A stretch of 64,000 nucleotides of DNA, taken from assembly GCA_920105625.2 (NCBI GenBank), contig OV050032.1, forward strand, positions 75,187,879-75,251,878, in the 5' to 3' direction. Both the position numbers and the translations under genes were made by a program. Position 1 is the first letter of the stretch. Each line of letters begins with the position of its first letter. Origin of the DNA: Clusia tigrina. Its lineage: Eukaryota > Arthropoda > Insecta > Diptera > Clusiidae. A model generated the notes under the pieces. It saw only the letters and a program-made list of their open reading frames with translations. It was not told the origin of the DNA and did not search any database. This document shows, one piece after another, positions 36,541 to 50,689 of the stretch.

Positions 36541-38760
36541 TTATTTCATAAAACCTTGAAATTTTGTAACAATAGAGTATTCGAGCCTTTTGTCAATTTA
36601 AGCTATCGCTTAAAGCTATGCTACCCTTGAGTCCCAAAGTAAACACTGATAAAACTTCAAACGGCCCCTAACTTCAATACGGTGCATCCTATACCTATCA
36701 AAGTTTGCAACATACAAATGCTTGTAACTTTTAATGGAGCGTCATAAAACCTTGAAATTTTGTAACAATAAAGTACTCGAGCCTCTTGTCAATTTAAACT
36801 ATCGCTCATACCTATGCTACCCTTGAGTCCCAAATCAAACACTGATAAAACTTCAAATGGCCCTAACTTCTATACGGTACGTCCTACACCTATCAAAGTT
36901 TGCAACATACAAATGCTTGTAACTTTTTACTGGAGCGTCATAAAACCTTGAAATTTTGTAACAATAAAGTACTCGAGTCTCTTGTCAATTTAAGCTATCG
37001 CTCAAAGCTATGTTACCCTTGAGTGCCAAATCAAACACTGATAAAACTTCAAATGGCCCTAACTTCTATACGGTACGTCCTACATGTTTCAAAGTTTGCA
37101 AAATCCAAATGCTTGTAACTTTTTACTGGAGCGTCATAAAACCTTGAAATTTTTTACTTCATAAAACCTTGAAATTTTGTAACAATAGAGTACTCGAGCC
37201 TCTTGTCACTTTAAGCTATCGCTCAAAGCTATGCTACCCTTGAGTCCCAAAGTAAACACTGATAAAACTTCAAATGGCCCTAACTTCTATACGGTACCTC
37301 CTACACCTATCAAAGTTTGCAACACACAAATGCTTGTAACTTTTTACTGGAGCGTCATAAAACCTTGAAATTTTTAACAATAAAGTACTCGAGCCTCTTG
37401 TCAATTTAAGCTATCGCTCATAGCTATGCTACCCTTGAGTCCCAAATCAAACACTGATAAAACTTCAAATGGCCCTAACTTTTATGCGGTACGTCCTACA
37501 CCTATCAAAGTTTGCAAGAAACAAATGCTTGTAACTTTTTACTGGAGCGTCATAAAACCTTGAAATTTTGTAACAATAAAGTACTCGAGCCTCTTGTCAA
37601 TTTAAGCTATCGCTCATAGCTATGCTACCCTTGAGTCCCAAATCAAACACTGATAAAACTTCAAATGGCCCTAACTTCTATACGGTACGTCCTACACCTA
37701 TCAAAGTTTGCAACATACAAATGCTTGTAACTTTTTACTGGAGCGTCACAAAACCTTGAAATTTTGTAACAATAAAGTACTCGAGTCTCTTGTCAATTTA
37801 AGCTATCGCTCAAAGCTATGTTACCCTTGAGTCCCAAATCAAAGACTGATAAAACTTCAAATGGCCCTAGCTTCTATACGGTACGTCCTACACTTTTCAA
37901 AGTTTGCAAAATCCAAATGCTTGTAACTTTTTACTGGAGCGTCATAAAACCTTGAAATTTTTTACTTCATAAAACCTTGAAATTTTGTAACAATAGAGTA
38001 CTCGAGCCTCTTGTCACTTTAAGCTATCGCTCAAATCTATGCTACCCTTGAGTCCCAAAGTAAGCACTGATAAAACTTCAAATGGCCCTAACTTCTATAC
38101 GGTACCTCCTACACCTATCAAAGTTTGCAACATACAAATGCTTGTAACTTTTTACTGGAGCGTCATAAAACCTTGAAATTTTTAACAATAAAGTACTCGA
38201 GCCTCTTGCCAATTTAAGCTATCGCTCATAGCTATGCTACCCTTGAGTCCCAAATCAAACACTGATAAAACTTCAAATGGCCCTAACTTCTATGCGGTAC
38301 GTCCTACACCTATCAAAGTTTGCAACAAACAAATGCTTGTAACTTTTTACTGGAGCGTCATAAAATCTTGAAATTTTGTAACAATTAAGTACTCGAGCCT
38401 CTTGTCAATTTAATCTATCGCTCATAGCTATGCTACCCTTGAGTCCCAAATCAAACACTGATAAAACTTCAAATTGCCCTAACTTCTATACGGTACGTCC
38501 TACACCTATGAAAGTTTGCAACATACAAATGCTTGTAATTTTTTTCTGGAGCGTCATAAAACCTTGAAATTTTGTAACAATTAAGTACTCGAGCCTCTTG
38601 TCAATTTGATCTATCGCTCATAGCTATGCTACCCTTGAGTCCCAAATCAAGCACTGTCAAAATTTCAAATGGCCCTAACTTCTATGCGGTACGTCCTACA
38701 CCTATCAAAGTTTGCAACAAACAAATGCTTGTAACTTTTTACTGGAGCGTCATAAAATCT
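35932..38760. repeat. Block H, copy 1 (2.8 kb), repeated at +4,066
   Basis: Shared ordered marks with 39,998-42,826 include TTGGGTCCC, TACATGTTTC with GCAAAATCC, CCCAAAGTAAAC, GGTACCTCC, CTTTTAATGGAGCG, GAGTGCCAAATC, TTTGCAAGAAAC, GCGTCACAAAACC (37743 and 41809), CTTGCCAATTT, CCTATGAAAGTTTG and AAGCACTGTCAAAATTTC (38648 and 42714). Copy 1 has TACCTATGC at 36810 and TTTGATC at 38606 as private changes. The left edge is within a TTTTGTAAC/TTTTTAAC difference at about 35,932. Confidence 0.86.
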
Positions 38761-40105
38761 TGAAATTTTGTAACAATTAAGTACTCGAGTCTCTTGTCAA
38801 TTTAAGCTATCGCTCAAAGCTATGTTACCCTTGAGTCCCAAATCAAACACTGATAAAACTTCAAATGGCCCTAACTTCTATACGGTACGTCCTACACTTT
38901 TCAAAGTTTGCAAAATCCAAATGCTTGTAACTTTTTACTGGAGCGTCATAAAACCTTGAAATTTTTTACTTCATAAAACCTTGAAATTTTGTAACAATAG
39001 AGTACTCGAGCCTCTTGTCACTTTAAGCTATCGCTCAAAGCTATGCTACCCTTGAGTCCCAAAGTAAACACTGATAAAACTTCAAATGGCCCTAACTTCT
39101 ATACGGTACCTCCTACACCTATCAAAGTTTGCAACACACAAATGCTTGTAACTTTTTACTGGAGCGTCATAAAACCTTGAAATTTTTAACAATAAAGTAC
39201 TCGAGCCTCTTGTCAATTTAAGCTATCGCTCATAGCTATGCTACCCTTGAGTCCCAAATCAAACACTGATAAAACTTCAAATGGCCCTAACTTTTATGCG
39301 GTACGTCCTACACCTATCAAAGTTTGCAACAAACAAATGCTTGTAACTTTTTACTGGAGCGTCATAAAACCTTGAAATTTTGTAACAATAAAGTACTCGA
39401 GCCTCTTGTCAATTTAAGCTATCGCTCATAGCTATGCTACCCTTGAGTCCCAAATCAAACACTGATAAAACTTCAAATGGCCCTAACTTCTATACGGTAC
39501 GTCCTACACCTATCAAAGTTTGCAACATACAAATGCTTGTAACTTTTTACTGGAGCGTCACAAAACCTTGAAATTTTGTAACAATAAAGTACTCGAGTCT
39601 CTTGTCAATTTAAGCTATCGCTCAAAGCTATGTTACCCTTGAGTCCCAAATCAAACACTGATAAAACTTCAAATGGCCCTAACTTCTATACGGTACGTCC
39701 TACACTTTTCAAAGTTTGCAAAATCCAAATGCTTGTAACTTTTTACTGGAGCGTCATAAAACCTTGAAATTTTTTACTTCATAAAACCTTGAAATTTTGT
39801 AACAATAGAGTACTCGAGCCTCTTGTCACTTTAAGCTATCGCTCAAAGCTATGCTACCCTTGAGTCCCAAAGTAAGCACTGATAAAACTTCAAATGGCCC
39901 TAACTTCTATACGGTACCTCCTACACCTATCAAAGTTTGCAACATACAAATGCTTGTAACTTTTTACTGGAGCGTCATAAAACCTTGAAATTTTTAACAA
40001 TAAAGTACTCGAGCCTCTTGTCAATTTAAGCTATCGCTCATAGCTATGCTACCCTTGAGTCCCAAATCAAACACTGATAAAACTTCAAATGGCCCTAACT
40101 TCTAT
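37330..40105. repeat. Block I, copy 1 (2.8 kb), repeated at +5,461
   Basis: GCGTCACAAAACC at 37743 and 39555 (1,812 bp apart) corresponds to 43204 and 45016 (also 1,812 bp apart). Intervening marks match in order: CACTTTTCAAAG, CAAATCTATGC, CTTGCCAATTT, CCTATGAAAG, AAGCACTGTC and AATTAAGTACTCGAGTC. The block contains a nine-monomer internal duplication of its own and overlaps both copies of block H. Confidence 0.86.
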
Positions 40106-42826
40106 ACGGTACGTCCTACACCTATCAAAGTTTGCAACATACAAATGCTTGTAACTTTTTACTGGAGCGTCATAAAACCTTGAAATTTTGTAACAATAAA
40201 GTACTCGAGTCTCTTGTCAATTTAAGCTATCGCTCAAAGCTATGCTACCCTTGGGTCCCAAATCAAACACTGATAAAACTTCAAATGGCCCTAACTTCTA
40301 TACGGTACGTCCTACATGTTTCAAAGTTTGCAAAATCCAAATGCTTGTAACTTTTTACTAGAGCGTCATAAAACCTTGAAATTTTTTACTTCATAAAACC
40401 TTGAAATTTTGTAACAATAGAGTACTCGAGCCTCTTGTCACTTTAAGCTATCGCTCAAAGCTATGCTACCCTTGAGTCCCAAAGTAAACACTGATAAAAC
40501 TTCAAATGGCCCTAACTTCTATACGGTACCTCCTACACCTATCAAAGTTTGCAACATACAAATGCTTGTAACTTTTTACTGGAGCGTCATAAAACCTTGA
40601 AATTTTTTATTTCATAAAACCTTGAAATTTTGTAACAATAGAGTATTCGAGCCTTTTGTCAATTTAAGCTATCGCTTAAAGCTATGCTACCCTTGAGTCC
40701 CAAAGTAAACACTGATAAAACTTCAAACGGCCCCTAACTTCAATACGGTGCATCCTATACCTATCAAAGTTTGCAACATACAAATGCTTGTAACTTTTAA
40801 TGGAGCGTCATAAAACCTTGAAATTTTGTAACAATAAAGTACTCGAGCCTCTTGTCAATTTAAACTATCGCTCATAGCTATGCTACCCTTGAGTCCCAAT
40901 TCAAACACTGATAAAACTTCAAATGGCCTTAACTTCTATACGGTACGTCCTACACCTATCAATGTTTGCAACATACAAATGCTTGTAACTTTTTACTGGA
41001 GCGTCATAAAACCTTGAAATTTTGTAACAATAAAGTACTCGAGTCTCTTGTCAATTTAAGCTATCGCTCAAAGCTATGTTACCCTTGAGTGCCAAATCAA
41101 ACACTGATAAAACTTCAAATGGCCCTAACTTCTATACGGTACGTCCTACATGTTTCAAAGTTTGCAAAATCCAAATGCTTGTAACTTTTTACTGGAGCGT
41201 CATAAAACCTTGAAATTTTTTACTTCATAAAACCTTGAAATTTTGTAACAATAGAGTACTCGAGCCTCTTGTCACTTTAAGCTATCGCTCAAAGCTATGC
41301 TACCCTTGAGTCCCAAAGTAAACACTGATAAAACTTCAAATGGCCCTAACTTCTATACGGTACCTCCTACACCTATCAAAGTTTGCAACACACAAATGCT
41401 TGTAACTTTTTACTGGAGCGTCATAAAACCTTGAAATTTTTAACAATAAAGTACTCGAGCCTCTTGTCAATTTAAGCTATCGCTCATAGCTATGCTACCC
41501 TTGAGTCCCAAATCAAACACTGATAAAACTTCAAATGGCCCTAACTTTTATGCGGTACGTCCTACACCTATCAAAGTTTGCAAGAAACAAATGCTTGTAA
41601 CTTTTTACTGGAGCGTCATAAAACCTTGAAATTTTGTAACAATAAAGTACTCGAGCCTCTTGTCAATTTAAGCTATCGCTCATAGCTATGCTACCCTTGA
41701 GTCCCAAATCAAACACTGATAAAACTTCAAATGGCCCTAACTTCTATACGGTACGTCCTACACCTATCAAAGTTTGCAACATACAAATGCTTGTAACTTT
41801 TTACTGGAGCGTCACAAAACCTTGAAATTTTGTAACAATAAAGTACTCGAGTCTCTTGTCAATTTAAGCTATCGCTCAAAGCTATGTTACCCTTGAGTCC
41901 CAAATCAAACACTGATAAAACTTCAAATGGCCCTAACTTCTATACGGTACGTCCTACACTTTTCAAAGTTTGCAAAATCCAAATGCTTGTAACTTTTTAC
42001 TGGAGCGTCATAAAACCTTGAAATTTTTTACTTCATAAAACCTTGAAATTTTGTAACAATAGAGTACTCGAGCCTCTTGTCACTTTAAGCTATCGCTCAA
42101 ATCTATGCTACCCTTGAGTCCCAAAGTAAGCACTGATAAAACTTCAAATGGCCCTAACTTCTATACGGTACCTCCTACACCTATCAAAGTTTGCAACATA
42201 CAAATGCTTGTAACTTTTTACTGGAGCGTCATAAAACCTTGAAATTTTTAACAATAAAGTACTCGAGCCTCTTGCCAATTTAAGCTATCGCTCATAGCTA
42301 TGCTACCCTTGAGTCCCAAATCAAACACTGATAAAACTTCAAATGGCCCTAACTTCTATGCGGTACGTCCTACACCTATCAAAGTTTGCAACAAACAAAT
42401 GCTTGTAACTTTTTACTGGAGAGTCATAAAATCTTGAAATTTTGTAACAATTAAGTACTCGAGCCTCTTGTCAATTTAATCTATCGCTCATAGCTATGCT
42501 ACCCTTGAGTCCCAAATCAAACACTGATAAAACTTCAAATTGCCCTAACTTCTATACGGTACGTCCTACACCTATGAAAGTTTGCAACATACAAATGCTT
42601 GTAATTTTTTTCTGGAGCGTCATAAAACCTTGAAATTTTGTAACAATTAAGTACTCGAGCCTCTTGTCAATTTAATCTATCGCTCATAGCTATGCTACCC
42701 TTGAGTCCCAAATCAAGCACTGTCAAAATTTCAAATGGCCCTAACTTCTATGCGGTACGTCCTACACCTATCAAAGTTTGCAACAAACAAATGCTTGTAA
42801 CTTTTTACTGGAGCGTCATAAAACCT
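39998..42826. repeat. Block H, copy 2 (2.8 kb)
   Basis: It matches 35,932-38,760 at 4,066 bp. Small private changes are CCCAATTCAAAC at 40896, GGCCTTAAC at 40925, CAATGTTTGC at 40969 and GGAGAGTCATAAAATC near 42418. It ends near 42,826 where AAACCTTGAAATTTTTAAC replaces AAATCTTGAAATTTTG, at the start of block I copy 2. Confidence 0.86.
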
Positions 42827-45566
42827 TGAAATTTTTAACAATAAAGTACTCGAGCCTCTTGTCAATTTAAGCTATCGCTCATAGCTATGCTACCCTTGAG
42901 TCCCAAATCAAACACTGATAAAACTTCAAATGGCCCTAACTTTTATGCGGTACGTCCTACACCTATCAAAGTTTGCAAGAAACAAATGCTTGTAACTTTT
43001 TACTGGAGCGTCATAAAACCTTGAAATTTTGTAACAATAAAGTACTCGAGCCTCTTGTCAATTTAAGCTATCGCTCATAGCTATGCTACCCTTGAGTCCC
43101 AAATCAAACACTGATAAAACTTCAAATGGCCCTAACTTCTATACGGTACGTCCTACACCTATCAAAGTTTGCAACATACAAATGCTTGTAACTTTTTACT
43201 GGAGCGTCACAAAACCTTGAAATTTTGTAACAATAAAGTACTCGAGTCTCTTGTCAATTTAAGCTATCGCTCAAAGCTATGTTACCCTTGAGTCCCAAAT
43301 CAAACACTGATAAAACTTCAAATGGCCCTAACTTCTATACGGTACGTCCTACACTTTTCAAAGTTTGCAAAATCCAAATGCTTGTAACTTTTTACTGGAG
43401 CGTCATAAAACCTTGAAATTTTTTACTTCATAAAACCTTGAAATTTTGTAACAATAGAGTACTCGAGCCTCTTGTCACTTTAAGCTATCGCTCAAATCTA
43501 TGCTACCCTTGAGTCCCAAAGTAAGCACTGATAAAACTTCAAATGGCCCTAACTTCTATACGGTACCTCCTACACCTATCAAAGTTTGCAACATACAAAT
43601 GCTTGTAACTTTTTACTGGAGCGTCATAAAACCTTGAAATTTTTAACAATAAAGTACTCGAGCCTCTTGCCAATTTAAGCTATCGCTCATAGCTATGCTA
43701 CCCTTGAGTCCCAAATCAAACACTGATAAAACTTCAAATGGCCCTAACTTCTATGCGGTACGTCCTACACCTATCAAAGTTTGCAACAAACAAATGCTTG
43801 TAACTTTTTACTGGAGCGTCATAAAATCTTGAAATTTTGTAACAATTAAGTACTCGAGCCTCTTGTCAATTTAATCTATCGCTCATAGCTATGCTACCCT
43901 TGAGTCCCAAATCAAACACTGATAAAACTTCAAATTGCCCTAACTTCTATACGGTACGTCCTACACCTATGAAAGTTTGCAACATACAAATGCTTGTAAT
44001 TTTTTTCTGGAGCGTCATAAAACCTTGAAATTTTGTAACAATTAAGTACTCGAGCCTCTTGTCAATTTAATCTATCGCTCATAGCTATGCTACCCTTGAG
44101 TCCCAAATCAAGCACTGTCAAAATTTCAAATGGCCCTAACTTCTATGCGGTACGTCCTACACCTATCAAAGTTTGCAACAAACAAATGCTTGTAACTTTT
44201 TACTGGAGCGTCATAAAATCTTGAAATTTTGTAACAATTAAGTACTCGAGTCTCTTGTCAATTTAAGCTATCGCTCAAAGCTATGTTACCCTTGAGTCCC
44301 AAATCAAACACTGATAAAACTTCAAATGGCCCTAACTTCTATACGGTACGTCCTACACTTTTCAAAGTTTGCAAAATCCAAATGCTTGTAACTTTTTACT
44401 GGAGCGTCATAAAACCTTGAAATTTTTTACTTCATAAAACCTTGAAATTTTGTAACAATAGAGTACTCGAGCCTCTTGTCACTTTAAGCTATCGCTCAAA
44501 GCTATGCTACCCTTGAGTCCCAAAGTAAACACTGATAAAACTTCAAATGGCCCTAACTTCTATACGGTACCTCCTACACCTATCAAAGTTTGCAACACAC
44601 AAATGCTTGTAACTTTTTACTGGAGCGTCATAAAACCTTGAAATTTTTAACAATAAAGTACTCGAGCCTCTTGTCAATTTAAGCTATCGCTCATAGCTAT
44701 GCTACCCTTGAGTCCCAAATCAAACACTGATAAAACTTCAAATGGCCCTAACTTTTATGCGGTACGTCCTACACCTATCAAAGTTTGCAACAAACAAATG
44801 CTTGTAACTTTTTACTGGAGCGTCATAAAACCTTGAAATTTTGTAACAATAAAGTACTCGAGCCTCTTGTCAATTTAAGCTATCGCTCATAGCTATGCTA
44901 CCCTTGAGTCCCAAATCAAACACTGATAAAACTTCAAATGGCCCTAACTTCTATACGGTACGTCCTACACCTATCAAAGTTTGCAACATACAAATGCTTG
45001 TAACTTTTTACTGGAGCGTCACAAAACCTTGAAATTTTGTAACAATAAAGTACTCGAGTCTCTTGTCAATTTAAGCTATCGCTCAAAGCTATGTTACCCT
45101 TGAGTCCCAAATCAAACACTGATAAAACTTCAAATGGCCCTAACTTCTATACGGTACGTCCTACACTTTTCAAAGTTTGCAAAATCCAAATGCTTGTAAC
45201 TTTTTACTGGAGCGTCATAAAACCTTGAAATTTTTTACTTCATAAAACCTTGAAATTTTGTAACAATAGAGTACTCGAGCCTCTTGTCACTTTAAGCTAT
45301 CGCTCAAAGCTATGCTACCCTTGAGTCCCAAAGTAAGCACTGATAAAACTTCAAATGGCCCTAACTTCTATACGGTACCTCCTACACCTATCAAAGTTTG
45401 CAACATACAAATGCTTGTAACTTTTTACTGGAGCGTCATAAAACCTTGAAATTTTTAACAATAAAGTACTCGAGCCTCTTGCCAATTTAAGCTATAGCTC
45501 ATAGCTATGCTACCCTTGAGTCCCAAATCAAACACTGATAAAACTTCAAATGGCCCTAACTTCTAT
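42790..45566. repeat. Block I, copy 2 (2.8 kb)
   Basis: It matches 37,330-40,105 at 5,461 bp, including TTTGCAAGAAAC at about 42976 and both GCGTCACAAAACC monomers. CTATAGCTCATAGC near 45491 and AAGTACGCGAG at 45660 (just beyond the end) are private. It passes straight into the tandem 2,619-bp pair. Confidence 0.86.
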
Positions 45567-48070
45567 GCGGTACGTCCTACACCTATCAAAGTTTGCAACA
45601 AACAAATGCTTGTAACTTTTTACTGGAGCGTCATAAAATCTTGAAATTTTGTAACAATTAAGTACGCGAGCCTCTTGTCAATTTAATCTATCGCTCATAG
45701 CTATGCTACCCTTGAGTCCCAAATCAAACACTGATAAAACTTCAAATGGCCCTAACTTCTATGCGGTACGTCCTACACCTATCAAGGTTTGCAACATACA
45801 AATGCTTGTAACTTTTTACTGGAGCGTCATAAAACCTTGAAATTTTGTAACAATAAAGTGAGCCTCTTGTCAATTTAAGTTATCGCTCAAAGCTATGCTA
45901 CCCTTGAGTCCCAAATCAAACACTGATAAGACTTCAAATGGCCCTAACTTCTATGCGGTACGTCCTACACCTATCAAGGTTTGCAACAAACAAATGCTTG
46001 TAACTTTTTACTGGAGCGTCATAAAACCTTGAAATTTTGTGACAATAAAGTACTCGAGCCTCTTGTCAATTTCAGCTATCGCTCAAAGCTATGCTACCCT
46101 TGAGTCCCAAATCAAGCACAGTCAAAATTTCAAATGGCCCTAACTTCTATACGGTATGTCCTACATCTATCAAAGATTGCAACATACAAATGCTTGTAAC
46201 TTTTTACTGGAGCGTCATAAAACCTTGAAATTTTGTAACAATAAAGTACTCGAGCCTCTTGTACATTTATGCTATCGCGCAAAGCTATGCTACCCTTGAG
46301 TCCCAAATCAAACACTGATAAAACTTCAAATGGCCCTTACTTCTATACGGTACGTAATACACCTATCAAAGTTTGCAACATACAAATGCTTGTAACTTTT
46401 TACTGGAGCGTCATAAAACCTTGAAATTTTGTAACAATCAAGTACTCGAGCCTCTTGTCAATTTAAGCTATCTTTCAAAGCTATGCTCCCCTTGAGTCCC
46501 AAATAAAACACTGATAAAACTTCAAATGGCCCTAACTTCTATACGGTACGTCCTACACCTATCAAAGTTTGCAACATACAAATGCTTGTAACTTTTTACT
46601 GGAGCGTCATACAACCTTGAAATTTTTTACTTCATAAAACCTTGAAATTTTGTAACAATAGAGTACTCGAGCCTCTTGTCAATTTAAGCTATCGCTCAAA
46701 GCTATGCTCCCCTTGAGTCCCAAATCAAACACTGATAAAACTTCAAATGGCCCTAACTTCTATACGGTACGTCCTACACCTATCAAAGTTTGCAACATAC
46801 AAATGCTTGTAACTATTTACTGGAGCGTCATAAAACCTTGAAATTTTGTAACAATAAAGTACTCGAGCCTCTTGTCAATTTAAGCTATCGCTCAAAGCTA
46901 TGCTACCCTTGAGTCCCAAATCAAACACTGATAAAACTTCAAACGGCCCAAACTTCTATGCGGTAAGTCCTACACCTATCAAAGTTTGCAACAAACAAAT
47001 GCTTGTAACTTTTTACTGGAGCGTCATAAAACCTTGAAATTTTGTAACAATAAAGTACTCGAGCCTCTTATCAATTTAAACTATCGCTCAAAGCTATGCT
47101 ACCCTTGAATCCCAAATCAAACACTGGTAAAACTTCAAATGGCCCTAACTTCTATACTGTAAGTTCTGCACCTATCAAAGTTTGCAACATACAAATGCTT
47201 GTAACTTTTTACTGGAGCGTCATAAAACCTTGAAATTTTTTATTTCATAAAACCTTGAAATTTTGTAACAATAGAGTATTCGAGCCTCTTGTCAATTTAA
47301 GCTATCGCTTAAAGCTATGCTACCCTTGAGTCCCAAAGTAAACACTGATAAAACTTCAAATGGCCCCTAACTTTAATACGGTGCATCCTATACCTATCAA
47401 AGTTTGCAACATACAAATGCTTGTAACTTTTTACTGGAGCGTCATAAAACCTTGAAATTTTGTAACAATAAAGTACTCGAGCCTCTTGTCAATTTAAGCT
47501 ATCGCTCATAGCTATGCTACCCTTGAATCCCAAATCAAACACTGATAAAACTTCAAATGGCCCTAACTTCTATACGGTACGTCCTACACCTATCAAAGTT
47601 TGCAACATACAAATGCTTGTAACTTTTTACTGGAGCGTCATAAAACCTTGAAATTTTGTAACAATAAAGTACTCGAGTCTCTTGTCAATTTAAGCTATCG
47701 CTCAAAGCTATGTTACCCTTGGGTCCCAAATCAAACACTGATAAAACTTCAAATGGCCCTAACTTCTATACGGTACGTCCTACATGTTTCAAAGTTTGCA
47801 AAATCCAAATGCTTGTAACTTTTTACTAGAGCGTCATAAAACCTTGAAATTTTTTACTTCATAAAACCTTGAAATTTTGTAACAATAGAGTACTCGAGCC
47901 TCTTGTCACTTTAAGCTATCGCTCAAAGCTATGCTACCCTTGAGTCCCAAAGTAAACACTGATAAAACTTCAAATGGCCCTAACTTCTATACGGTACCTC
48001 CTACACCTATCAAAGTTTGCAACATACAAATGCTTGTAACTTTTTACTGGAGCGTCATAAAACCTTGAAA
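45452..48070. repeat. Thirteen-monomer tandem unit (2,619 bp), copy 1
   Basis: AAAGTGAGCC at 45858, CAAAGATTGC, TGTACATTTATGC, the insertions at 46629, 47242 and 47856, TACATGTTTC and GGTACCTCC are all repeated 2,619 bp later. The length equals 13 x 196 plus three 25-bp insertions minus one 4-bp deletion. Shared features extend slightly left of this unit, to about 45,250, but with changes such as AAGTAAGC against AAGTAAAC. TTGAATCCC near 47523 is private. Confidence 0.88.
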
Positions 48071-50689
48071 TTTTTAACAATAAAGTACTCGAGCCTCTTG
48101 CCAATTTAAGCTATCGCTCATAGCTATGCTACCCTTGAGTCCCAAATCAAACACTGATAAAACTTCAAATGGCCCTAACTTCTATGCGGTACGTCCTACA
48201 CCTATCAAAGTTTGCAACAAACAAATGCTTGTAACTTTTTACTGGAGCGTCATAAAATCTTGAAATTTTGTAACAATTAAGTACTCGAGCCTCTTGTCAA
48301 TTTAATCTATCGCTCATAGCTATGCTACCCTTGAGTCCCAAATCAAACACTGATAAAACTTCAAATGGCCCTAACTTCTATGCGGTACGTCCTACACCTA
48401 TCAAGGTTTGCAACATACAAATGCTTGTAACTTTTTACTGGAGCGTCATAAAACCTTGAAATTTTGTAACAATAAAGTGAGCCTCTTGTCAATTTAAGTT
48501 ATCGCTCAAAGCTATGCTACCCTTGAGTCCCAAATCAAACACTGATAAGACTTCAAATGGCCCTAACTTCTATGCGGTACGTCCTACACCTATCAAGGTT
48601 TGCAACAAACAAATGCTTGTAACTTTTTACTGGAGCGTCATAAAACCTTGAAATTTTGTGACACTAAAGTACTCGAGCCTCTTGTCAATTTCAGCTATCG
48701 CTCAAAGCTATGCTACCCTTGAGTCCCAAATCAAGCACAGTCAAAATTTCAAATGGCCCTAACTTCTATACGGTATGTCCTACATCTATCAAAGATTGCA
48801 ACATACAAATGCTTGTAACTTTTTACTGGAGCGTCATAAAACCTTGAAATTTTGTAACAATAAAGTACTCGAGCCTCTTGTACATTTATGCTATCGCGCA
48901 AAGCTATGCTACCCTTGAGTCCCAAATCAAACACTGATAAAACTTCAAATGGCCCTTACTTCTATACGGTACGTAATACACCTATCAAAGTTTGCAACAT
49001 ACAAATGCTTGTAACTTTTTACTGGAGCGTCATAAAACCTTGAAATTTTGTAACAATCAAGTACTCGAGCCTCTTGTCAATTTAAGCTATCTTTCAAAGC
49101 TATGCTCCCCTTGAGTCCCAAATAAAACACTGATAAAACTTCAAATGGCCCTAACTTCTATACGGTACGTCCTACACCTATCAAAGTTTGCAACATACAA
49201 ATGCTTGTAACTTTTTACTGGAGCGTCATACAACCTTGAAATTTTTTACTTCATAAAACCTTGAAATTTTGTAACAATAGAGTACTCGAGCCTCTTGTCA
49301 ATTTAAGCTATCGCTCAAAGCTATGCTCCCCTTGAGTCCCAAATCAAACACTGATAAAGCTTCAAATGGCCCTAACTTCTATACGGTACGTCCTACACCT
49401 ATCAAAGTTTGCAACATACAAATGCTTGTAACTATTTACTGGAGCGTCATAAAACCTTGAAATTTTGTAACAATAAAGTACTCGAGCCTCTTGTCAATTT
49501 AAGCTATCGCTCAAAGCTATGCTACCCTTGAGTCCCAAATCAAACACTGATAAAACTTCAAACGGCCCAAACTTCTATGCGGTAAGTCCTACACCTATCA
49601 AAGTTTGCAACAAACAAATGCTTGTAACTTTTTACTGGAGCGTCATAAAACCTTGAAATTTTGTAACAATAAAGTACTCGAGCCTCTTATCAATTTAAAC
49701 TATCGCTCAAAGCTATGCTACCCTTGAATCCCAAATCAAACACTGGTAAAACTTCAAATGGCCCAAACTTCTATACTGTAAGTTCTGCACCTATCAAAGT
49801 TTGCAACATACAAATGCTTGTAACTTTTTACTGGAGCGTCATAAAACCTTGAAATTTTTTATTTCATAAAACCTTGAAATTTTGTAACAATAGAGTATTC
49901 GAGCCTCTTGTCAATTTAAGCTATCGCTTAAAGCTATGCTACCCTTGAGTCCCAAAGTAAACACTGATAAAACTTCAAATGGCCCCTAACTTTAATACGG
50001 TGCATCCTATACCTATCAAAGTTTGCAACATACAAATGCTTGTAACTTTTTACTGGAGCGTCATAAAACCTTGAAATTTTGTAACAATAAAGTACTCGAG
50101 CCTCTTGTCAATTTAAGCTATCGCTCATAGCTATGCTACCCTTGAGTCCCAAATCAAACACTGATAAAACTTCAAATGGCCCTAACTTCTATACGGTACG
50201 TCCTACACCTATCAAAGTTTGCAACATACAAATGCTTGTAACTTTTTACTGGAGCGTCATAAAACCTTGAAATTTTGTAACAATAAAGTACTCGAGTCTC
50301 TTGTCAATTTAAGCTATCGCTCAAAGCTATGTTACCCTTGGGTCCCAAATCAAACACTGATAAAACTTCAAATGGCCCTAACTTCTATACGGTACGTCCT
50401 ACATGTTTCAAAGTTTGCAAAATCCAAATGCTTGTAACTTTTTACTAGAGCGTCATAAAACCTTGAAATTTTTTACTTCATAAAACCTTGAAATTTTGTA
50501 ACAATAGAGTACTCGAGCCTCTTGTCACTTTAAGCTATCGCTCAAAGCTATGCTACCCTTGAGTCCCAAAGTAAACACTGATAAAACTTCAAATGGCCCA
50601 AACTTCTATACGGTACCTCCTACACCTATCAAAGTTTGCAACATACAAATGCTTGTAACTTTTTACTGGAGCGTCATAAAACCTTGAAA
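48071..50689. repeat. Thirteen-monomer tandem unit (2,619 bp), copy 2
   Basis: It matches copy 1 closely: AAAGTGAGCC at 48477 and insertions at 49248, 49861 and 50475. Private changes are GACACTAAAG at 48660, GGCCCAAAC at 49762 and 50596. After 50,689 the paths separate: this copy continues with an ATTTCATAAAACC insertion (50696), as in 36,543, while copy 1 is followed by TTTTTAACAATAAAG. Confidence 0.88.
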
